This document shows positions 1 to 8,061 of a DNA stretch of 64,000 bases, in pieces (position 1 is the stretch's first letter; every line of letters starts with the position of its first letter). The notes below the pieces were generated by a model. It worked only from the letters and a program-made list of their open reading frames with translations. It ran no database searches and was not told where the DNA came from. The stretch is from an uncultured Hyphomicrobiales bacterium (GTDB taxonomy: Bacteria > Pseudomonadota > Alphaproteobacteria > Rhizobiales > Devosiaceae), in NCBI GenBank assembly GCA_903842455.1, contig CAIMLX010000161.1, forward strand, positions 1 through 64,000, given 5' to 3'. Both the position numbers and the translations under genes were made by a program.

Positions 1-110
1 CCCACACCGCGATGAAAAAGGCGCAGCGCGAACCCGCGCTCGCGGCTCACCCGGCCAGCATCGGAGATAGCCCCGCGTCAGTGTGAATAGGACGGGCTAG
101 CAGCATCAGA

Positions 111-452
111 TCATGCAGGTCGCAACGACCCCATCTGGAGAACCCCGGCTCGGACTTCTTGGGGAGGTATTCCCGCGAGGATCATTTCGGCGGCCAAGTC
201 AACGTGCGGCAGCAGGTCCGGCCGGTCATGGAGGAGGACACCGGCCGCGCCGCACGCCTGTCGGTAACGGTCAATCTCGTCCCGCCGTTTGATCTCGGCT
301 TCGAGCTCGGCAATCTGAACCCGATATAGCGCGTGCACCTCCCGAGGACGCCATCGACACCCGCCAGCACCGCGGGGTCGGCAAGGTCGGGCAGTGCCGA
401 GTTTGTCCTGGAGCGCTCTGGCAAGGGCTGCAGCGGGGGAGGAGGCGGTCAT
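111..452 (-). CDS. hypothetical protein, unrecognised
   Basis: A 113-residue reading frame ending just before the window edge region. The middle (about residues 45-60) is charged and could form a short helix, and the C-terminal third is Leu/Ala-rich with a helix-like pattern (LAAEMILAGIPPQEVRAGVL). I do not recognise a family. It lies 18 bases downstream of a truncated kinase gene on the same strand, so it may be part of rearranged DNA. The first 40 residues are Arg/Pro-rich and may not be coding. It could be a chance ORF. Confidence 0.3.
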   Translation of the reverse strand: MTASSPAAALARALQDKLGTARPCRPRGAGGCRWRPREVHALYRVQIAELEAEIKRRDEIDRYRQACGAAGVLLHDRPDLLPHVDLAAEMILAGIPPQEVRAGVLQMGSLRPA

Positions 453-470
453 ATGGTAGGCTCCGTGAAA

Positions 471-1073
471 TTAATGGGGCGGCCAGTAGCCGCCCCGGTT
501 TCGGATGAGGATCAGTCGCGGCCGAAGGCCTTCGCCCATCCGCATCAACGCGGCCATGTTGTCGACATCGCTGTCGATGCTTGCGCGCACGCCAGGGTAC
601 TGCACCTTGATCGCAAGATCGCGGCCATCGGGCGTCACCGCCCGGTGCACTTGCCCGATCGAGGCGGCTGCAAAGGGGCGCACGTCAAAGCGGGCAAAGC
701 GGCCATTCCAGCCTGTGCCCCATTCGGCGTTCAGCGCGGATTGCAGCTGGTTGGGCGGCATGTGGCGGGCGTCATCGCGCATCCGGCCCAGAATTGCCGT
801 CAACTCGCCCGGCAGCACGACGCCGGTATCCATCGACAACATCTGCCCCAGTTTCAACGCGGCCCCGCGCAGATGCGACAGCCCGTCCGTCAGGCGCAAG
901 GTATTGGTTGGCGTCAGTAGAAGCTGTGCGATATCAGGCCGTTTGCCGCTGGCCAGCGCACGCAGACCCTCTGCCGCAACACTGCCCACAATACCTGCAG
1001 CCATGCCGCCAAACCGCAAGAGCCGCGCCGCGCGCCCCGTGGGCACCGAAGCGCCATCATCATCTTGGGGCAA
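471..1073 (-). pseudogene. UbiB/ABC1-family atypical kinase, C-terminally truncated
   Basis: The N-terminal half of an ABC1/AarF/UbiB kinase-like protein. It carries the family KxGQ motif (ALKLGQMLSMD) and the Ala-rich nucleotide loop (AAASIGQVHRA), followed by AIKVQYPGV and DSDVDNMAALM. Family members run to about 430-450 residues. This frame stops after about 200, and the last 18 residues no longer resemble the family. The kinase C-terminal half, including the catalytic Asp and the metal-binding DFG-like region, is absent from the window. The start chosen is TTG at 1073, with GGAGAGG just upstream; the frame stays open to 1253 but that stretch overlaps the DCC gene. It is probably non-functional, though a shortened product cannot be excluded. 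Confidence 0.7.
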
Positions 1074-1086
1074 GTTGCCTCTCCAG

Positions 1087-1479
1087 TCAGTGCGGAACCC
1101 GGGGGATTTGCCTACGCAGCCGGCGCAGGTGCCACCGATAAATGACCGGGGCAAGGACGTAGTCATAGGCGGCCGATGCGACCTGCAGAATACCCGGCAA
1201 CCCCACGACCCGTGCGAGCCAGCGATACCTCGGCATTTCCGCCCACAGCACAAGAAACGCCGGAATCCCAGATGTCAGCCTGCCCTTATGCAGCATGTAA
1301 AGGCGCCGGGCGGCGGTATCGGCATCCAGGCCCCATTGGTCCCGCGCGCCCGAGTTCAGATCGTCGAACCGGATCGGCAGGTCATTGGCAACTGCATATT
1401 GCGCGTAGTGCTGTATCTCAAAGTTACAGACCGGGCAGTTCCCGTTGAACAAGACCAAGGTTTTCGGGCTTTTTTCCAT
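1087..1479 (-). CDS. DCC-family thiol-disulfide oxidoreductase (DUF393)
   Basis: A 130-residue small protein of the DCC (DUF393, YuxK-like) family, which has a thioredoxin-like active site and usually undefined redox partners. The signature is near the N-terminus: LFNGNCPVCNFEI, giving a CxxC pair at residues 15 and 18. Further on, RFDDLNSGA and LYMLHKGRLTSGIPAFLVLW match the family's substrate-loop region. Length is normal and there is no signal peptide, so a cytoplasmic role is likely. It lies directly upstream of the truncated UbiB-like gene, with 13 bases between its stop and that gene's TTG start. The Shine-Dalgarno site is weak. Confidence 0.85.
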   Translation of the reverse strand: MEKSPKTLVLFNGNCPVCNFEIQHYAQYAVANDLPIRFDDLNSGARDQWGLDADTAARRLYMLHKGRLTSGIPAFLVLWAEMPRYRWLARVVGLPGILQVASAAYDYVLAPVIYRWHLRRLRRQIPRVPH

Positions 1480-1653
1480 TCTTTTGAAATAGGGCAGCGA
1501 AACTTGAAATCCATCCTTCAGGTCAGTATGCCGCAGGCCCCCCTGCCGAGGGCAACTGCGGCTTCATCATTCCGAAAGTTTGCAGCGCTGGCAGGCCGTG
1601 GCCTGCGGCAGCGGTGTCGCAGGGTCTGCAACGGCGTTTGAACACACGTAACG

Positions 1654-1680
1654 AAAAATGCCCGGAGCAAACTCCGGGCA
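1654..1680 (-). terminator. rho-independent terminator of the fasciclin gene
   Basis: A perfect 9-bp stem (TGCCCGGAG / CTCCGGGCA) with a 4-base loop, followed on the minus strand by five T residues. It lies 24 bases after the stop codon of the fasciclin gene. Confidence 0.9.
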
Positions 1681-1704
1681 CTCATCATGTCAGCCTGGGA
1701 CAGC

Positions 1705-2130
1705 TTAGTCCTTGGGCATCAGCACGGTATCGATGACGTGGATCACGCCATTGGTGCAGACGATATCCGCGCTCACGACCTTTGCGCCGTTGACCGTCAC
1801 GCCATGCGTGCCATCGACATGCAGCGCCTGACCGTTGACGGTGGCGGGCTCGAGCTTCTTGCCGGAGACGTCAGCAGCCATGACCTTGCCAGCCATCACG
1901 TGGTAGGTGAGGATCGCAGCGAGCTTGGCCTTGTTCTCGGGCTTGACGAGTTCTTCAACAGTGCCGGCGGGCAGCTTGGCGAAGGCGTCATCGGAGGGAG
2001 CGAACACCGTGAACGGGCCCTCGCCCTTCAAGGTGGCACCGAGGTCTGCTGCTGTGACGGCGGCAACAAGGGTCGTGAAGGTACCGGCAGCGACTGCGGT
2101 GTCAACGATATCATGAAGAACGGTTGTCAT
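1705..2130 (-). CDS. fasciclin-domain protein
   Basis: A single FAS1 (fasciclin) domain of 141 residues covering the whole protein. The H1 region reads [17 protein letters not shown], the central conserved histidine is in [11 protein letters not shown], and the H2 region ends with [12 protein letters not shown]. Such single-domain proteins are widespread in alphaproteobacteria and are linked to adhesion or surface functions. From this start there is no signal peptide, which is usual for the short form. The ATG at 2130 is chosen because the domain begins there ([18 protein letters not shown]); an open frame reaches 2502 but the added residues look non-coding. It is monocistronic, with a terminator at 1654-1680. 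Confidence 0.88.
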   Translation of the reverse strand: MTTVLHDIVDTAVAAGTFTTLVAAVTAADLGATLKGEGPFTVFAPSDDAFAKLPAGTVEELVKPENKAKLAAILTYHVMAGKVMAADVSGKKLEPATVNGQALHVDGTHGVTVNGAKVVSADIVCTNGVIHVIDTVLMPKD

Positions 2131-2604
2131 CTGGAAATTCCAATCGGTTTGAGAAAAGCGCACGACACTCCGCATGCAGAAAACCGCCCTGTCTGCGGCC
2201 TGCCTGGATGCTGAACTGAAGGCTGCGAAGACAAAGGCGGGGGCGCGATGCGCGCTTTCCAGTGCTATCTCCGTAACCTCATATGGGCATCGGTTTGTGT
2301 CAGTGCAATGAATTGCCCGGCCCTGCGACACCGTGACAGCAACGAACCAGGTCCGCACCGGCGTCCCCGGTCGAGAACACCATTGACGCGCCTTCGACCT
2401 CATTGGCCCGCCGGCGCGCGTCGGATCGCGGTCCAGCCCCCTCTGGCTGTTCAGCGACAACCATGATGGCCCGATGGCTCGCACGCGCGCGCCGTTTATC
2501 AAAGTGCTTCGAACTCACCACAAATCTTGACCAGGTCGGCGCAACGCATAGCCGGCTGTGCCTTGAACCGGACGACTACGGCATTTCGGCCCTTAGCCAC
2601 GCCG
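2131..2604. other. 474-base intergenic region, no gene recognised
   Basis: Separates the fasciclin gene from the end of the long leftward catabolic operon. Short frames on both strands are Arg/Pro-rich and match no family. It presumably holds the fasciclin promoter. No clear terminator with a T-run follows the SDR gene at 2605; only a small CGCCG-TAG-CGGCG dyad is visible there. Confidence 0.5.
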
Positions 2605-3336
2605 CTACGGCGCGTTGGCGAGCTCCTGCGATAGCGACCAGGCGTCGAGCCGATGCCCGTTTAGTGCCTGTAGCCGCTGCTCTGCCAGCAGGACGAAGGC
2701 CGGCGTCAGCAGCGCGGGATCCACCCATTTTTGCTTGAGCTCGGCTGGATAGTTCCGGGCAGACATCGGCGTCCGCATGTACATGCCGGGCGTGATCGTG
2801 TTGGCGGTGATGCCGAATGGCGCACCCTCCAGCGCCAGAGACTTGCAAAGGCCCTCCAAGGCGTGCTTTGCGGCGCAATAGGCGGACTCTTCGGCAAATC
2901 CCTCGATGCCCGAGCGCGAGGATACGAAAACAAGGGCGCCGCCGCCATTGTCCTGCATGCCCTGCCATACTGCGCGTGCCAGCTGAAACCCTGCCTGCAG
3001 GCCAACATTAAAGGTGCGGAAGAAGCTGTCGAAATCCTCATCGAGAAATCGCCTGGGTCGCAGAATGGCGGCGTTGTGGACCAGGGTATGGACCCGTCCG
3101 AGCTGGCCGAAGGTCTTGGCGATGGCGGCGCTGGTGGCGGCACGATCGCAGAGGTCGACCTGTATGCCAATGGCGCCCCCCCCGCAGGCACTGGTGGTCT
3201 CGGCCAAAGCCGCTGTATCATAATCCATCAGCGCCAACCGCGCCCCGGCGGCGGCAAAGCGAAGTGCGATCGCCGCTCCAAGCCCCTGCCCCGCTCCGGT
3301 GATGATGACCGTCTGTTGATCCAGCGGCAGCGTCAC
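2605..3336 (-). CDS. short-chain dehydrogenase/reductase (SDR)
   Basis: A classical SDR of 243 residues. The NAD(P)-binding motif TGAGQGLG is at residues 13-20, HNAA replaces the usual NNAG at 88-91, and the catalytic Tyr153 and Lys157 are in YCAAK. It is the last gene of the 16-gene leftward operon, and its ATG overlaps the stop of the preceding Gfo/Idh/MocA gene by four bases. The substrate is unknown. Its C-terminal third (ITPGMYMRTPMSARNYPAELKQKWVDP, then TPAFVLLAEQRL) closely parallels the SDR at 32109-32867, so the two are likely paralogues acting on related substrates in the same island. Confidence 0.9.
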   Translation of the reverse strand: MTLPLDQQTVIITGAGQGLGAAIALRFAAAGARLALMDYDTAALAETTSACGGGAIGIQVDLCDRAATSAAIAKTFGQLGRVHTLVHNAAILRPRRFLDEDFDSFFRTFNVGLQAGFQLARAVWQGMQDNGGGALVFVSSRSGIEGFAEESAYCAAKHALEGLCKSLALEGAPFGITANTITPGMYMRTPMSARNYPAELKQKWVDPALLTPAFVLLAEQRLQALNGHRLDAWSLSQELANAP

Positions 3337-4409
3337 TGGCGTTCTGCCGGCAGGTCGACCCAGGCCCGCGTGCGGGTCGACAGCTTGACCGCATCGAGCA
3401 CCTGCTGGTTTGCCAGGCCGTCAAAGAATGTCGCGCCGGCGCGCAATTTGCGGCCTTCGGTGATCGCGCCGGACAGTTCGCGCAGGGCGTCGACCACCGA
3501 GACATTCCAAATACCCTTGTTCAGCCCCTTAAGGGCTGCATTGGGATCAGGTGCGGTGATATCTTCGAAGCTGCCCCCTGCCTTCGCGAACAGCAGCTTC
3601 TCGTCGTCGTTATCGAGCAGGATGGTGCCCTTGGAGCCGAACACCTGGGTGAGGTTGCCGATATTGTTGGCCGCCACGCCGCTCATGAAGACCTGGGCCA
3701 GCGCGCCACTCTGCAACTGCAAGGTGAAATAGGACAGATCGTCGGCGGTGGCCGTCCAGGGCTCCCCGCTGGCCTTGTCGAGGCGATCGGGAATGATGGT
3801 CAGCGCCTGGCCCACGACCGACGCCACCGGCCCGAGCCACCAGCGCAGCATATCGACCTGATGGCTGCCATTGGCCCCCAGCCGGCCACCGCCGTGCTCG
3901 GCAAGGCTCCACCAGTCCCCCTTGGGGCGTCCGGCCGGATTGGCCCAGGACGCGCCGATATTGGCGATGTTGACGTGGCGGATCTCTCCCAGATCGCCAT
4001 TGGCGATCATGGCGGCAACCTTGACGCGATTGGGGTTGAAGCGCAGCTCGTGGTCGATCATGTGCAGCCGGCCGAGCGCTTCCGCCTTGTCCAGCATGGC
4101 AGCGGCTTGTCCGGCATCCATGGCAGTCGGCTTTTCGCACAGCACGTGAGCGCCCTTGTCGAGAGCCGCAATCGTGATCGGCGCGTGCAGGTCGGTGGGC
4201 GTGGCGATCAGCACCAGATCAAGCAGGTGCCGGTCCAGCATTTCCTGCCAATCATCATAGGCTACAGGCACGCCAAACGCGGCGGCTGCCGATTGCGCAC
4301 TTTCCAGCCGGCCCGAGGCCAGGGCGACGACTTCGGCGCCCTCGACATGGCGCAGGGCCGGAAGATAGGCGGCGCAGGCAAAGCTCGCGCCTACAATACC
4401 AACTTTCAT
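3333..4409 (-). CDS. Gfo/Idh/MocA-family oxidoreductase
   Basis: A 358-residue NAD(P)-dependent oxidoreductase of the Gfo/Idh/MocA family. The N-terminal Rossmann fold begins MKVGIVGASFACAAYLPALRHV, and the family signature CEKPTAMD carries the conserved Lys. The C-terminal alpha/beta domain includes GDWWSLAEHGGGRLGANGSHQ-type sequence, with the catalytic-region His in GSHQVDMLRWW. These enzymes oxidise or reduce sugars, inositols and amino-sugar or opine-like compounds. It overlaps the downstream SDR by ATGA and follows the permease genes by 24 bases. A second family member lies in the same operon at 9618-10691. Confidence 0.92.
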   Translation of the reverse strand: MKVGIVGASFACAAYLPALRHVEGAEVVALASGRLESAQSAAAAFGVPVAYDDWQEMLDRHLLDLVLIATPTDLHAPITIAALDKGAHVLCEKPTAMDAGQAAAMLDKAEALGRLHMIDHELRFNPNRVKVAAMIANGDLGEIRHVNIANIGASWANPAGRPKGDWWSLAEHGGGRLGANGSHQVDMLRWWLGPVASVVGQALTIIPDRLDKASGEPWTATADDLSYFTLQLQSGALAQVFMSGVAANNIGNLTQVFGSKGTILLDNDDEKLLFAKAGGSFEDITAPDPNAALKGLNKGIWNVSVVDALRELSGAITEGRKLRAGATFFDGLANQQVLDAVKLSTRTRAWVDLPAERQ

Positions 4410-4433
4410 TTTCTTGCTCTTTTCGTTGGAGGG

Positions 4434-5357
4434 TCAGGCCATGGTCTTGAGGCGTGGATCGAGGAAGTCGCGCAGCCAGTCCCCCAGGATATTGAAGGCC
4501 AGCACGGTCAGCACGATGGCAATGCCCGGGAAGAAGGCGAGCCACCACTTGTTGGCCATCAGCTGATCGCGGCTATCGGCCAGCATGGCGCCCCATGTCG
4601 GCACATTGGGCGGCACACCGAGCCCGAGGAAGGACAGCGAGGCTTCCGACAGGATCACCGATGCAACGTTGAAGGAGGCAATGACAGTCAATGGCGCGAT
4701 GATATTAGGCAGGATGGTGCGGAAGATGATGAGGAAGGTGCTATCGCCGAGCGCACGGGCGGCTTCGACATATTCCTTTTCGCGCAGCGACAGGGTCTGG
4801 GCGCGCACGATGCGGGCATAGGTTACCCACTGCCCGACGCCGAGCACGATAATGATATTCATCACCCCCGGGCCCAGTATCACCAGAAACATGATGGCCA
4901 AAAGGATAAAGGGAAAGGCGAGCTGGATGTCGCCCAGGCGCATGATCACGTCATCGATCCAACCGCCGAAATAGCCGGCGACGAGGCCCGCAACGACACC
5001 AATCGTGCCGCCGACCAGAATGGCGCAAATGCCCACCAGCAATGAAATGCGGGCGCCATAGAGCAGCCGGGACAGCACATCGCGGCCCAGTCCGTCGGTG
5101 CCGAGAACAAAGAAGGCATTGCGGCGCCCTTCGGTCAGCGGATCGGCGAGGCGCATCATGATGTCCTGCCGGTTCGGGTCAAGCGGAGAGATCCATGTGC
5201 CAAAGACGGCAGCGATGGCAACGAGCAGCAGAATGACCATGGCAACGAGCGGCCACCTGGCCTGGACCATGGAGCGCACCGCGCGGCGAAATTCGCGGCG
5301 ACCGTGGGACATCGGCCTGGCGATGACAGGCGTGGACGGAACAACTTCAACCGACAT
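4434..5357 (-). CDS. peptide-type ABC transporter permease (DppC/OppC family)
   Basis: A 307-residue inner-membrane permease of the nickel/dipeptide/oligopeptide class. The short N-terminal OppC-type region has one membrane segment (residues 35-55, LVAMVILLLVAIAAVFG) and the family motif DPNRQDIMMRLADP. Five further segments follow. The cytoplasmic EAA loop reads EYVEAARALGDSTFLIIFRTILPNI and contacts the ATPases. It pairs with the DppB-type permease immediately upstream (9-base gap). The matching ATPases are on the other strand at 28331-30369. Confidence 0.95.
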   Translation of the reverse strand: MSVEVVPSTPVIARPMSHGRREFRRAVRSMVQARWPLVAMVILLLVAIAAVFGTWISPLDPNRQDIMMRLADPLTEGRRNAFFVLGTDGLGRDVLSRLLYGARISLLVGICAILVGGTIGVVAGLVAGYFGGWIDDVIMRLGDIQLAFPFILLAIMFLVILGPGVMNIIIVLGVGQWVTYARIVRAQTLSLREKEYVEAARALGDSTFLIIFRTILPNIIAPLTVIASFNVASVILSEASLSFLGLGVPPNVPTWGAMLADSRDQLMANKWWLAFFPGIAIVLTVLAFNILGDWLRDFLDPRLKTMA

Positions 5358-5366
5358 GCAGGCCTC

Positions 5367-6341
5367 CTAGAGTTTCACGCGCGGATCGATCTTGGCGTAG
5401 ATCAGATCAACAATGAGATTGAGTGCGATGAAGACAAGGGCCAGGACGACCACCGCCGCCTGCACCACGGGAATGTCGCGCTGGTTGATGGCATTGAACA
5501 CCAGCCGACCGATACCCGGCCAGGAGAACACCATTTCCACCACGACAACGCCGCCGATCAGGAAGCCGAATTCCAGACCGATCATGGTCACGACCGGCAA
5601 CCAGGCATTGCGCAAGGCATGCCGGACGACGACAGCGGTTTCGCTGATGCCCTTGGCACGCGCGGTGCGGACAAAGTCCTGACCCAGCACTTCGAGCATG
5701 GACGAACGCACGAGGCGCGCATTGCGCGAGATGGAATAGAAGGCCACGGCAAATCCGGGCATTATCAAATAGTAGAGTGCCTGCGGCAGGTTGGTAAAGG
5801 CTTCCACAAAATTGCCCTGCACCAGTGGGGTGATGAAGGGCACGTGTCCCGAAATCGGCAGGATGCGCAGTTGCAGCCCAAAGAACATGATCATCATGAT
5901 CCCCAGCCAGAAACTGGGGATCGATTGACCTAGCATCCCCATCGTCATGATCGAGCCATCCACCGGGCTGCCGCGGTTGAGCGAGGCGACCACACCGAGC
6001 GGGATGGCGACGACGATGGCCAGCATCATGGCGAACAGCGTCAGCTCCAGGGTCGCCGGCAGCGCATCCATCACCGCTTCGATGGCCGGGCGCTTGTAGG
6101 ACAGCGAGTTGCCGAAATCGCCCTGTGCCAGCTTGCCCAGGAAGGTGAGGTATTGCTCTGGCAAAGGCTTGTCGAACCCCAGGGCCACACGGGTGCGCTG
6201 GATTTCTTCGTCGGTGGCCCGCTCGCTCACATAAAGATAGGTCGGATCGCCGCTCATTTGCAGCGCCGTAAACGTGATGAGCGTTACCCCGATGATCACG
6301 ATGGCACTCTGCAGCAGGCGCCGGATTATAAATGTCCACAT
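5367..6341 (-). CDS. peptide-type ABC transporter permease (DppB/OppB family)
   Basis: A 324-residue inner-membrane permease. The N-terminal helix MWTFIIRRLLQSAIVIIGVT is typical of the DppB family, followed by a large periplasmic loop and a C-terminal bundle. The EAA loop reads DFVRTARAKGISETAVVVRHALRNA. An upstream ATG at 6356 is in frame, but the family consensus starts at MWTFIIRRLL, so 6341 is preferred. Neither start has a strong Shine-Dalgarno site. A 13-bp hairpin (6368-6398) separates this gene from the binding-protein gene, suggesting the permeases are made at lower level. Confidence 0.93.
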   Translation of the reverse strand: MWTFIIRRLLQSAIVIIGVTLITFTALQMSGDPTYLYVSERATDEEIQRTRVALGFDKPLPEQYLTFLGKLAQGDFGNSLSYKRPAIEAVMDALPATLELTLFAMMLAIVVAIPLGVVASLNRGSPVDGSIMTMGMLGQSIPSFWLGIMMIMFFGLQLRILPISGHVPFITPLVQGNFVEAFTNLPQALYYLIMPGFAVAFYSISRNARLVRSSMLEVLGQDFVRTARAKGISETAVVVRHALRNAWLPVVTMIGLEFGFLIGGVVVVEMVFSWPGIGRLVFNAINQRDIPVVQAAVVVLALVFIALNLIVDLIYAKIDPRVKL

Positions 6342-6367
6342 TGGCAATCGGCCCATCTAGAAGGAGG

Positions 6368-6398
6368 AAGGATGCGCTGCGTCTGGCAGCGCATCCTT
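6368..6398 (-). other. intercistronic hairpin after a binding-protein gene
   Basis: A perfect 13-bp inverted repeat (AAGGATGCGCTGC / GCAGCGCATCCTT) with a 5-base loop, starting 9 bases past the stop codon of the binding-protein gene. There is no T-run, so it is more likely an mRNA 3'-end stabiliser or processing site than a full terminator. Confidence 0.75.
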
Positions 6399-6407
6399 TG
6401 GTTCTGG

Positions 6408-7958
6408 CTATTTCAGGGTGGCAGCGAAAAGTTCGATTTCCTCGTCGCGCCGGGGCGTCCAGTCGATGCGGCTGGACACGCCGTACAAATCGGGCTGGAA
6501 GTAAAGCTGCAGCCAAGGACCTTCGTCGTAGAAAAGCTTGAGCATTCGGTCGATGATGGGGCGTGCGGCCTCGACGGTGTCCGCGTCGATGGCCAGCTTC
6601 CAGTCGTCGAACCAGCGCTGATCCGTCCAGCTCTGGTAGTTGGTGGCGCCATCGGGGGTAGAGAACAGGCTCATGTCATAGAGCGGGTTCCAGGTGACGC
6701 CGCCCTGCCCCAGGAAGAATAGCGGCCCCATTTCCTTGGTGCGCAGCAGCGGCGAATAGACCGAAGCCCATTCGAGCAGTTCGACCTCGGTCTCGATGCC
6801 GACGTCATTGAGATACTGGCCGATTGCCTGAACCACATTGGCGTCGTTGAGGTAGCGGCCGCGCGGACCCTGAAGGCGGATGCTGAAGCGGACGCCGTTC
6901 TCGGCGCGAGGATAGCCGGCCTCGTCGAGCAGCGTCTCAGCCATCTCCGGGTCGTAGGGTATGGGCACAAGGTCTGGATTGCCGTTGGGCGGGTTGACGA
7001 GGCTTGTCATGCGGGTGCATTCGGCGCCCAGCAGTTGCGTACAGATGCTGGGCACGTCCACCGCATACTGCAAGGCGAAGCGAACCTTGGGGTCCTGGAT
7101 CTCAGCAGCACCCGGCATACCTTCGACGCCCTTGCCGAGGTTGAAGCCAACCTGCATGCGCCGCGTGCCGTTGACCTTCTCGACCGTTGCAGAACCCGAT
7201 GCATCGATGGCCGGGACCTGGTCAGGCGCCACATTGGTAATGATATCGACATTGCCGGCGATCAGTTCTGCCGTTCGCGTCGAAGCTTCAGGAATGATGC
7301 GCCAAATGATCGTATCGAAGGTGCCGGGATCCTTGACCTTTTCGAGCACGATCTGGGAGCCGCGCTCCCATGAGGCCAGACGATAGGAACCCGAGCCGAT
7401 CGGGGTGGCCGCCGCTTGTTCAAGCGTCATCGCCTCGTAGCTGTCTTTGCAGTGGATCAAGACCTGCGCCATCATGCCCGGGGCCAGGGTCGTCTTGGCG
7501 GTCACGTTTATGGTGACGTTCAGATCATCAACGACCTCGGCAGATTTGAAGCCCAAGGTCGTGTACACGAAGCCCGGCGTATTGCCGGTAAAGGCATTGG
7601 CCGGATCGGCCGCGCGGTTGAATGAATAGGCCACGTCCTCGGCCGTCAGGGGTTCGCCGTCTTCGCAGGTCAGGTCGGGCTTGATGGAAAAGGTATAGGC
7701 GAGCCCATCTTCGCTGATGGTCGTGGTATCCACGAGATAGGGTTCGACAGCGCCTTCGAAGTTCACCTTGAAAAGGCTCGCAAAGATGTGCTTGGCGATG
7801 TTGGAATTGTCGCGGCTCGATATCTGGGCCGGATCGAAGGTGGACGCATCTGCGCTCAGGCCGACAACGATGGTATCATCGGGCGGCGCGGCTTGGGAAA
7901 GGCCCGGCAGGGCTGCCGCCAAGGCACCGGCGAATAGGAAGCGATTGATAGCTTTCAT
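6408..7958 (-). CDS. peptide-type ABC transporter substrate-binding protein (copy 2)
   Basis: A 516-residue periplasmic solute-binding protein of family 5 (SBP_bac_5). A Sec signal peptide of about 25 residues ends at LSQAAPP. The mature part carries family features: VVGLSADASTFDPAQISSRDNSN, the CEDGEPLTAEDVAYSFNRA region and ASWERGSQIVLEKV. The start at 7958 is chosen over the in-frame ATG at 7964 because AGGGG lies 7 bases before 7958 but only one base before 7964. It is strongly similar along its whole length to the preceding gene (8062-9621), a tandem duplicate. The ligand cannot be read from sequence; the context points to a peptide-like or amide compound. Confidence 0.93.
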   Translation of the reverse strand: MKAINRFLFAGALAAALPGLSQAAPPDDTIVVGLSADASTFDPAQISSRDNSNIAKHIFASLFKVNFEGAVEPYLVDTTTISEDGLAYTFSIKPDLTCEDGEPLTAEDVAYSFNRAADPANAFTGNTPGFVYTTLGFKSAEVVDDLNVTINVTAKTTLAPGMMAQVLIHCKDSYEAMTLEQAAATPIGSGSYRLASWERGSQIVLEKVKDPGTFDTIIWRIIPEASTRTAELIAGNVDIITNVAPDQVPAIDASGSATVEKVNGTRRMQVGFNLGKGVEGMPGAAEIQDPKVRFALQYAVDVPSICTQLLGAECTRMTSLVNPPNGNPDLVPIPYDPEMAETLLDEAGYPRAENGVRFSIRLQGPRGRYLNDANVVQAIGQYLNDVGIETEVELLEWASVYSPLLRTKEMGPLFFLGQGGVTWNPLYDMSLFSTPDGATNYQSWTDQRWFDDWKLAIDADTVEAARPIIDRMLKLFYDEGPWLQLYFQPDLYGVSSRIDWTPRRDEEIELFAATLK

Positions 7959-8025
7959 GGTCATTCCCCTTGTGTGACTTCCCGCAAAATAATCTTCTTA
8001 CTGCCGGCTATCGCACGGCTGAAGG

Positions 8026-8052
8026 GCATGCGGGGTATTGCACCCCGCATGC
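8026..8052 (-). other. intercistronic hairpin between the two binding-protein genes
   Basis: A perfect 11-bp stem (GCATGCGGGGT / ACCCCGCATGC) with a 5-base loop, 9 bases after the stop of the first binding-protein gene. It has no T-run. Its position mirrors the hairpin after the second copy. Confidence 0.75.
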
Positions 8053-8061
8053 TGGGTCGGG

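Noticed and set aside
505-1641. A 378-codon plus-strand frame over the UbiB-like and DCC genes
   Set aside because: Ser/Arg/Pro-rich antisense frame with no family match, whereas the minus-strand genes have clear motifs.
2300-2521. Short minus-strand ORF of 73 codons in the 2131-2604 gap
   Set aside because: No Shine-Dalgarno support, no motif, and composition resembles chance ORFs in GC-rich DNA.
3861-5045. A 394-codon plus-strand frame across the Gfo/Idh/MocA and permease genes
   Set aside because: It is antisense to two clear genes, and His/Gln/Asp-rich without a fold or motif.
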